In this document: positions 43,001-52,000 of the stretch, piece by piece
How the letters are laid out: the number at the start of each line of letters is the position of its first letter
Numbering within the stretch: position 1 is the first letter of the stretch
From: Desmodus rotundus
Lineage: Eukaryota > Chordata > Mammalia > Chiroptera > Phyllostomidae
Direction: 5' to 3'
NCBI RefSeq assembly: GCF_022682495.2
Contig: NC_071391.1
Coordinates: 107,677,195-107,741,194, forward strand
Length of the DNA: 64,000 nucleotides
Notes under the pieces: generated by a model
Told to the model about the DNA's origin: nothing
Database searches by the model: none
Seen by the model: the letters and a program-made list of their open reading frames with translations, nothing else
Program-made: the position numbers and the translations under genes

Positions 43001-46000
43001 CCTGCCCATGGTGACCCCCAAGCTGTAAGTTTCTTGGAGCAAGGGTCCTGTCTAGGATTTCCATCACTATACACCCAACACGCAGTGCAGGAATTGGTAC
43101 ACAGTAGGTACTTAAGAAGTATTTCTTGAATGAGCACATGAATAACCTTTAGCAAATTCTTATGGGCCAGCGGCATTTAGCACAGTGGATGCTCTCTAGT
43201 AAATATTTGCTGACGTGCTGATTTTCATTCTGCCATTTCGTATGTGTACGGTAGGCTCTGATTATACTGTGAAATCCTCTAGGCATTTCTCCCGTTTTTC
43301 TAGTCCACAGAAGAATAACATAAGCCAGATTGCGTAGTAAGCATGCAGTAAATGCTGACCAATTAATTTTGTCTGGATGTACCTTCTTATCAGTGACTTC
43401 CGGCTTCTCCTCAGTAATCCATTTCTGAATAATGTCTGCTGAAGGTGTTCGTTTTAGCTTGTCAGTGAGATAATTCAAAAGGGAGTTAACAGAATTTACT
43501 GTTATGACGTGCATTGTGCTCTCAATCAGATAATCATTTAGACGAATAAAGCTTGAAAAGAAAAAAATACAGCTTCAGTTTTCTATATTAATTACATATT
43601 TTTGAAAGTAACTCTATTTAAATTTTAAAATATAATTTCTTTTAATTTCCATTTATATTACAATATCACAGATTAATTGTCCAGAAGATTTGTTCTTGGA
43701 CATTCTTTGTTTTAAAACACAAACATATTCACGTGTGTAGCATCAATTTAGCTAGGTGTTTTAACTATTCGATAGGATCGTAATAGCAATACAATTGTTA
43801 TGGAAAAAGCACCTAGCTCATCTAGCCAAAAAGGGCTGTCAGGTTTTTTTTTTAAGCTTTAGAGAACTAATCAGTAAATATACAACATCTATAACTTAAA
43901 TTCTGGAGGTAAATGTGTGAAATCTTTGCTATTGAGTCAATGTTATTTGATGGCATTTGCTAACCCAAAGATGCCAGTTTTGTTTCCTTACTCGAGTGCT
44001 TAGAAAGTAGACTGAGTCAGCAAGGCATTCTGAGGAACTTTTTGTTCGGCTTAAATGGAGCCCAAGGGGCCTCTAGTGCCTAGGGGCTGGTGATAGTGGC
44101 CTCAGGGACTGCTTCACTGACTTCTGTTGTGACATAGATAATATCACCACATTATCTCATATATAAACTGACACATCATTAATATTTATTAAATAGACAG
44201 CTGTAAAATTTGGGCTAAGTTAGTGAGCACTGAGTAACAGTAATCAGTGTTTTATAGTGCCACATACGGTTCAGACAGTGCCTGCTGACTGTCTGCAGGA
44301 GTGGTTTGTAGTACTTAAGGTTTAGAATGATGTGAAGTTCAAACTCTGGAGCAAAGTCGAGATCCAGCTGGGTGAGCAATGACAGAGCTAACCCTAATGA
44401 GGGAGAGTCCCCTGGTCAGGCCCTAGCAGAAAGGCTTTCCTCCCTGGTGTCCCTGTTGCAAAACCTTTGTCAGGAAAAGGGTGGAACTTTGTGTGGCAAT
44501 GCAGCAATGTACAAATCCTTTTGTGCCTGACTCCTTACCATAGCCAGCTCCATGCTCCATGTTGGGCTAGTGAGAAACAAAGCCTTAGAGATCAAAGAGG
44601 AGCTCCTGGCCTTGGCCACGCCCTCTACTCTCTGCTAGCTTGCCATTCCCAGTGGCTGCTTTGCTGCAGGGCAGTTGAGGGGCAGGCTTCTAGAGCATGC
44701 ATTCAGGTTACCATATGCTCTAAATCAACACTGTTAGTGAGTCCTATAATAAAGGCTTTAACGTTTAATGAAACTTGAGAATGATAGATGCCTTAATTTT
44801 TCTTAAAAGAATAATCATTTACCATGTCAGCCTCATGCAATGATGCCTTTTGTTGGCCTGCTCTGTGTATGTCATTTTCTCAGAGTCTGTATAAGCAGGC
44901 AACTCAATGAGACCTCCACTGTCTTGCACTTTATACTCATCTAAGAATAGCAGAAGACACACCAATAAGAATTCTTGTGTAAAAATTACATATTTTCCAC
45001 TATGAATTAAAAGGCAAGCAAAATTTTTTTTAAAAAAACACACTCACCAAAATGCTTTTGTTCATGAGATAATTCAGACTCTAGAAAACAGTCCAGTTAT
45101 CCAAAAGCATTTCACATCAAAGGATTTCAATTCAATAAAAGACTCTAGACAGTTTATTAACATTCGCTTTAACAGGATTTGATCTGTGTTCACAATGCCT
45201 TCTCTTTCCCAGGAATACTTTCACCCTCTTTTTCCAACTGCGTTTTAGTTATCCTTTACAGTACATGCCAGCTGAGGCCAGTCCTGAGAGCGTCCAGCTC
45301 TTTAATTTTAACAAGCCTATTGTCTGTTTAAGCACAGAGGCTCCGAGTTTACTATGAAATGCTTGTGAAATAGAGGTCCTGAAACCAGTTTAGAAATACT
45401 GTGCACAAGCGGGGGTAATGCAAGGAAAATGCTCTATTTTTTGCCCCTCCCCCCACAATATACATTGAATTGATAATCTATCAAGCAAGTCTGGAAGAAC
45501 TGAAAAATAGGATTATTATTTAAACTTAAGAAAAGTAGAATAAAGAAAGAGTTAATATTTTAGAAAGCCACCACCTGTGATCCATTAAGCCTCTTTCCCC
45601 TGCCTACCATATTGTGCACAGTCATCGGGGACAAATCCCGCGGCATTGAGAGCGGTGCGACAGGCCCTCCTGACCACATCTTTTGCCTCATTTCGAAATT
45701 CTGCTAGGATCTTTGTCACCTAGATATTGACATGTGTAATTAGTGGTACCAAAGTAGCAATAATAGAAAAAGATCTCGAAACTTGTAGACAAAATTCCTT
45801 ACCTCTTCCAGCCGAACGACTTGCGTGGCCTTAAATTCCTTCAGGGTGTAGGTGTGACCTTTTTCAATATAACAAAGCCTCATGAAACTCAACTGATAAC
45901 ACAGTTCATTTATTTTAAGAAGAGCTGGCCGCAAATACTGAATGAAAATAGACATACAACATTATTTGCTTTTTTAAACCTGTCTTTTTGAAGTATAAAG

Positions 46001-49000
46001 ATGTTTAGAAAGCAAGAATGGTTAAGGAAAATAGCTCTATGTGTTTACTTTGGCTACAACTACATGTGCATACGTTAAAAGGAACACTTCTGAAATTTTG
46101 TTCTAAAAGTTTTCTTTGAATTATCAGATTTAAATTGTCTGAATTCCTTTCATATTATTTTGAATATATGTGTTTTCAGCTATAAAATTGAGGGCAAGTT
46201 ACAGAGGACGTAGTAAATCTTAAATTTCACTTGGTTTGGCCAGGGGCCACTGAGAGGTTCTTTGAGTTTCCTTTAAGACTTTACAATATCTGGTGACCGA
46301 TACCAATCTAAGATAGCGATTTGCACCTCATGGCACATGTAAACTAATTAATAAAATTTTGCAGCACGGCAAACAATATATTTTTTGCCAATCTGACAAA
46401 AAATAGGTATAATTGTGGTTCATTCACAGTGGACAGCTATTGCTGTGCTGGCTGCTGTCGTTTTTTATTTGACCATCTAAGGGAAAAGAGGTCAGTGCCT
46501 CTGACTAAATGATCATGTATTGCATGTTTTAAAAATTCTGTGGCACACCCATTGAAAATCGCTAATCTAAGAGACGGTGACAGAGAACAAAGACAAAGTT
46601 AACTTTAAATGTTCAGTGGGTAGAAAGTTGCTGAAAAGAAAGTTCAGTCATTGTTTAAAAACTATCTTGCAATGTGAGCTGGGGAAGTGAGTGGAAGCAT
46701 TTTGTGAGATTCTGCTACATGATCTTAACTTAATCTTCCTTGGTGCCAACATCATAAATCTGAGTGCTAGGTTGTTGGCTCCAAAGGCACGTACTTTAAG
46801 AATGTTCCAAGGACGTTCATGTGACTTCCTCTGATCTAATCAAAGGAGGAGCAAATACATTATACAAACTTACCATTAATTTATTTGTATGTAACACTGG
46901 TTTATATATTATATACTTTTGGGGGAGTTTTCAAAATAGGAAAAACAACAGTTATTCAGACCAACATTTAATGCTTTATTTATTCTAAGTGTAAAGGGAA
47001 GTTATAATTAATAGAGTCCTAAACGAAGAGAGTTTTGTGAGAAAACATTTGGAGACACTTAAGGTTCATCTCATGGGATAATTTGCATAATAAAAAAGAA
47101 GCGAAAGTGTAGAGGCTAAGTCTATGAACTGAAATAAGATACTAAATAAACTAACCGAGTACAGGAGTAGGGATGAGAATTTAGTGAAAATGGGGCTGTG
47201 AAAGCAAGGAAGTCCTGAGTAAAGGACTCTGGGCAAAGTCCTTAAAGCAAAATTATAAATTCTATTTGGTAAAGGCACAGAAAGTAAGGATCCAAGTGGA
47301 AAGCAGAACTGACACTGATGACCTGCCAAAAAGTGAGAGTTTAGACTGTGGGGAATTTTTTGGAAGAAAATATATATAATCTAGGAAATTAGTTTAGCTT
47401 AACCTAAATATTTGGCTGTCAGCATAAAGGACACATGGGAAAACAGTTGTGGGTATGAGAGAGAGTGGAGGTGTCCACCCCCCTCTTCCCCCGCCTTGTT
47501 TTTTCTGCTGTTTGTTACTAAATTGCAGATGCATCTGGGTTAGGTGGCTCATTCTTGGGCTGTTATATCAATAGTGCCCCTTGAAGGTGATAAGGATTAA
47601 GCATTATTTTGAGTTATTAGCAGGATTACAAGAGGAGGAAGAATTTGTCACCTGGATGGTGGGTTTCAATATGTGAAAGATTGAGATAGCTATAATTTTT
47701 GCTGCCTAGGCCACTTTCTTTGACCTACGTACAAGTCCTCTGGTGATAGAATCCCTCTTTCTTATGGGAGACTCATTACTATATGGTTTTGATAAGGCTG
47801 ACCCCTCACTTTCTTCATCACATGAATGAGGAATTGGCACACAACCAGGCCTGGTTTATCAGAGCATTCCTAGCTGTGCAGTGATTGGTTCAAGATGGGG
47901 CATGTGGACAAACTGAGCCAATCAGTGTTCTCTCCAGCATCTCCAGCAAGAGATGTTCTCTTTTCACTGAAAGAGCCAGCTGCAACTAGAGCTGGAGGTG
48001 GTGTTCATTCTAAAAGCCAAACTGAGAATTAAACAGACACAGAGAGATACAGAACTGAAAGATGAAAAGAGGAAAAAATAAAGATGACAAGATTGCTGAA
48101 TTCAACCATCATAAAGGTATTATTCACCCCTTGAACTTCCTTATTATATGAGCTTTGATTTGTTATTGTTGTTAAAGTTCATTTAGTTTGAGTTTTTGCC
48201 AGTTGCATTGAAAGGAGTGTCAATACTTCAGAGATGGGAAATCAGTGTTTTTCATCTGGGGGTTGGTGACTGGCTCAGAAAGCCTATAGGGAAGCTTTAG
48301 AGACTTTGGAGGATAAGTGCAGAAGAGCTGCATTTGCTATAAAAAATTCTGTAAAAATCAGGGTCATCTGAGACACCATGTCTTTTGTTGGAATGCAGGA
48401 ACCCTTAGGGTGGGCTGGTCTTGCATTCACCACGGCACCAAACCTTCAATTTGCCCTAACCTTAGTCATCGGAACATCTGGGTGATCTGTACCATTTGGC
48501 ACTTCCAGAACCCACTAGAGCTGTAGGTCTTGGTCTAGCCAGAGATTCTAGGCTTGTGTTCTCATGTACGTTTCTGACCCAGTGTAGAAAATGCTTCAGC
48601 AAAAGGGATGAGGGACATCCCTTCAAAAGTGGAGGAATAGTTATATAAATCTATGATATGTAAATCTAGAGAAAAGTAAAATCTGGAAATGTAGGAGACT
48701 AGAAGACACTTAAAAAAAGAAGGCATAGTCCCAGATTACTTCATTGGTAAATTCTACCAACCATTTAAAAAAAAATGAATGCCAATTCTTCATAAACTCT
48801 CACAAAAAAAACAAAAGAGGGAACATTTCCCAAATCATTCTACAAAGCCAGTATTATCCTATACTAAAACCAGATAGACAAACACATCCCAAGGAAAGAA
48901 AAAAGTGTTGACCTATCTTCCTTATGAATATGTATATATATATATATTTGCAAATATCCTCAACAAAATACTAGCAAACCAAATGTAGCAATATATAGAA

Positions 49001-52000
49001 AGGATTATACATAATAATCAAAAATTATTTATCCCAGGGATGCAAGGTTGGTTAAATATCTGAAAATCAATTATTATAATAAATTATACCAATAAAGGAA
49101 AAGTTACATGACTATCTCAGTAGATGCAGAAAAAGCATTTCACAGATTCATAATAACTTCATGATAAAAACATTCAACAACTAGGAGCAGAGAGTAATTT
49201 CTTCATAACATCATACTTAACAGTAAAAGATTAAAAGCTTTCCCTCTAAGATTAGGGACAAGACAAGTATTTCTGCTCTTGCCACTTCTATTCAACAGAA
49301 GGTTCTAGCCAGGGAACTTGGGCAAGAAAATTAAATAAATGTCATCCGTGTTGGGAAGGAGGAGTAAAACTATCTATTTGCAGATGACATATTCTTGTGC
49401 ACAGAATATCCTAAAGAATACACACAAAGAAACACACATGTACACACCAATTAGAATCAATCATAAATTCTGTAAGTTTCAAAAAACAGGCTCAATATAT
49501 AAAAATAAAATACACTGTTATATTTTAATTGCAAAGGATATTCAAAGTAAATATACATACTATATGTATACATGCTATTGATATATTCTACATATGTACT
49601 ATATATATGTATAAAACCTAAATGAAATTTAAGAAAGCAATTCTACTTATAATAATATCAAATATAATAAAATTTTTAGGAATAAAGTTAACAAAGAAAT
49701 TCAAAATATATACTATAAAAACTACAAAACATTGTTGAAAGAAATTCAAGAATATCTGAGAAAATGGGAAGGGATTATATAAATGTTCATGGACCAGAAA
49801 AAATAATATTGTTAAAATGACAGTCCCTATCAAAATCACAACTGACTTTTTTGCAGAAATTGACAATCCGATGTTAAAATTTATGTGGAAGTTCAAGGGG
49901 ACCAGGGAACTCACACTTCCTAATTTCAAAACTAGCTACAAAGCTACAGTATTCAAGACAGTGTGTTATTGGCATGAGAATAGACATAATACATAGAATA
50001 GAGTTGAGTTCAAAAACCCTAACATTTATTGTCAGATGATTTTTGGCAAGGGTGCAAGACAATTCAATGGGGAAAGAAAGTTTTTGCAAAAAATGGTGCT
50101 GGGACAACTGGATAGTCACATGCAAAGGAATGAAGGTGGACTCCTACAATACACTGTAAGCAAACATTAACACGAGATGATTCAAGGACCTAAATGTAAG
50201 AGCTAAAACTATGAAACAATTAGAAGAAAACTTAGGAGTAAATCTTTGTGACCTTGGACTAGGCAAGTTTTTTTTAAGATATAATACCAAAAGCACAAGC
50301 AGCAAGGGAAAAAATAGATAAAATGGACATCATAAAAATTCAGAATTTTTATGCTAAAATCATAATTGTATACCTTAAATGGGTGAATTATATAGTACAC
50401 GAGTTATATTTCAATAAAGTTATTATAAGGAAATGTAGGCACAAGTGCCAATAACGTTGGTTACTGAAAAACATTTATAAAATTTTCCAGGACAACTTTA
50501 CCTTTCCCTTCAACCTAGTCTGAGGAAATTAGCCCCACTCACTCCAATTAAGTGATTGCAAATATAACACTAGTGTTAAATGTGTGGGTTATTATAACAT
50601 CTAACAGATACTTAAGCCAACATAAATGGGGCTGTTATTTAGGTCAATCTAAGATTAAAAGGATGAGAACTTTCTAGTTTGCTAGGGTTACATTTAAGAG
50701 AAGAATTTATCAAGACCAAAACATTATTGGTAAGAATGGTAGACAGAGAGAATGACAACTCAGCACATATAACAGAACAAGCTTTAAGGATTGATAGGTT
50801 AATTTCAGAGACAAATGCAGAAAGAACTACTTTACACCTAGTAACAAATTTATGAAATATATAGTATCCAAGACCTGGGAAAGATGAAAAGTGGAAAGAA
50901 AGTAGTAAAACAGGTCCAAATAACTGATGGATCCTTCATGAAATTAGAGATCTAGGGCTTGAATTTGATATCAAGAAGGATTAGAATATTTCCACAACTC
51001 AGAATGCTTGGTGGAATGGATGACCTGAGATAGTACATCTTATGCTTTTGTTTTGCTCTAATATCTGTGTTAGCCACATTCTTTTAATGTTACTTTATTG
51101 TATGTCTGATATCTTGATAACGATCTTTCAGATTACCATATGCAAAGTGAATAAAAAATGAACTTGAGTCTTCTGATTTGAGAGGGTGGTGACTAATGGT
51201 GATGCCAGTTCACCCCAGGTGCTACGTAGAAAACTTCCAATGCAAATTGAAATCAGTGCATCGGTAGAGATTTTAAATATGGACACACACCTTTGAACAG
51301 TAACATTTTTCATGATTACCTACCCTGTCCTCCAAAGTAAATATTAAACTTTTCTCTACTGTCTGAACCCATGGTAAAAGAAACCCATGATACACTGGGA
51401 GGTCCTGGCCCATGAAAACAAGCCCCTAAATTATTCTGGACTAAAAAGTTTAGAATATCTCAAAGATGAGAAGCGGTAATAGGGTTTTCCAGCCTACAGT
51501 GCTCAAAAAGATACACCAGTTTCCTGATCAACAATAGAGGGGTCACGAATCCAAGCCTGAGGCTGCTTCTGTCAAAGGGGACCTGTGCAAGTCTCACACT
51601 TAGGCATTTTACAGCCCTAAGTTCAGAAACCCCACTAGACTGCCAGACTCTTAAACAAAAAGATGAAAGTTGTCATCATTTAGTTAATATTAAATATCAT
51701 ATTAGATGAACTATTCTATTTCAGGGATAGTCTGTATCAACACCTCTAATAGATTCACACTTTGTTTTTCTGTAATTCTTCGAAAATATGATTAACAAAT
51801 ACATACACGATTCACAATGAACAGATTTTTTTGTAGAGATTTTCGAGATCCACTGATCTTCTTGGAGCGCACATTCTTCTTCCACACATTAAAAGCTTTC
51901 CATTTCCGGAAAAGTGAAAATAATGGAATCCTACTGAGTTCTCTGTGATATAGGTATTCCTGTTCCCATCGATCAATTTCGATAAATTCAATGTCATCAT

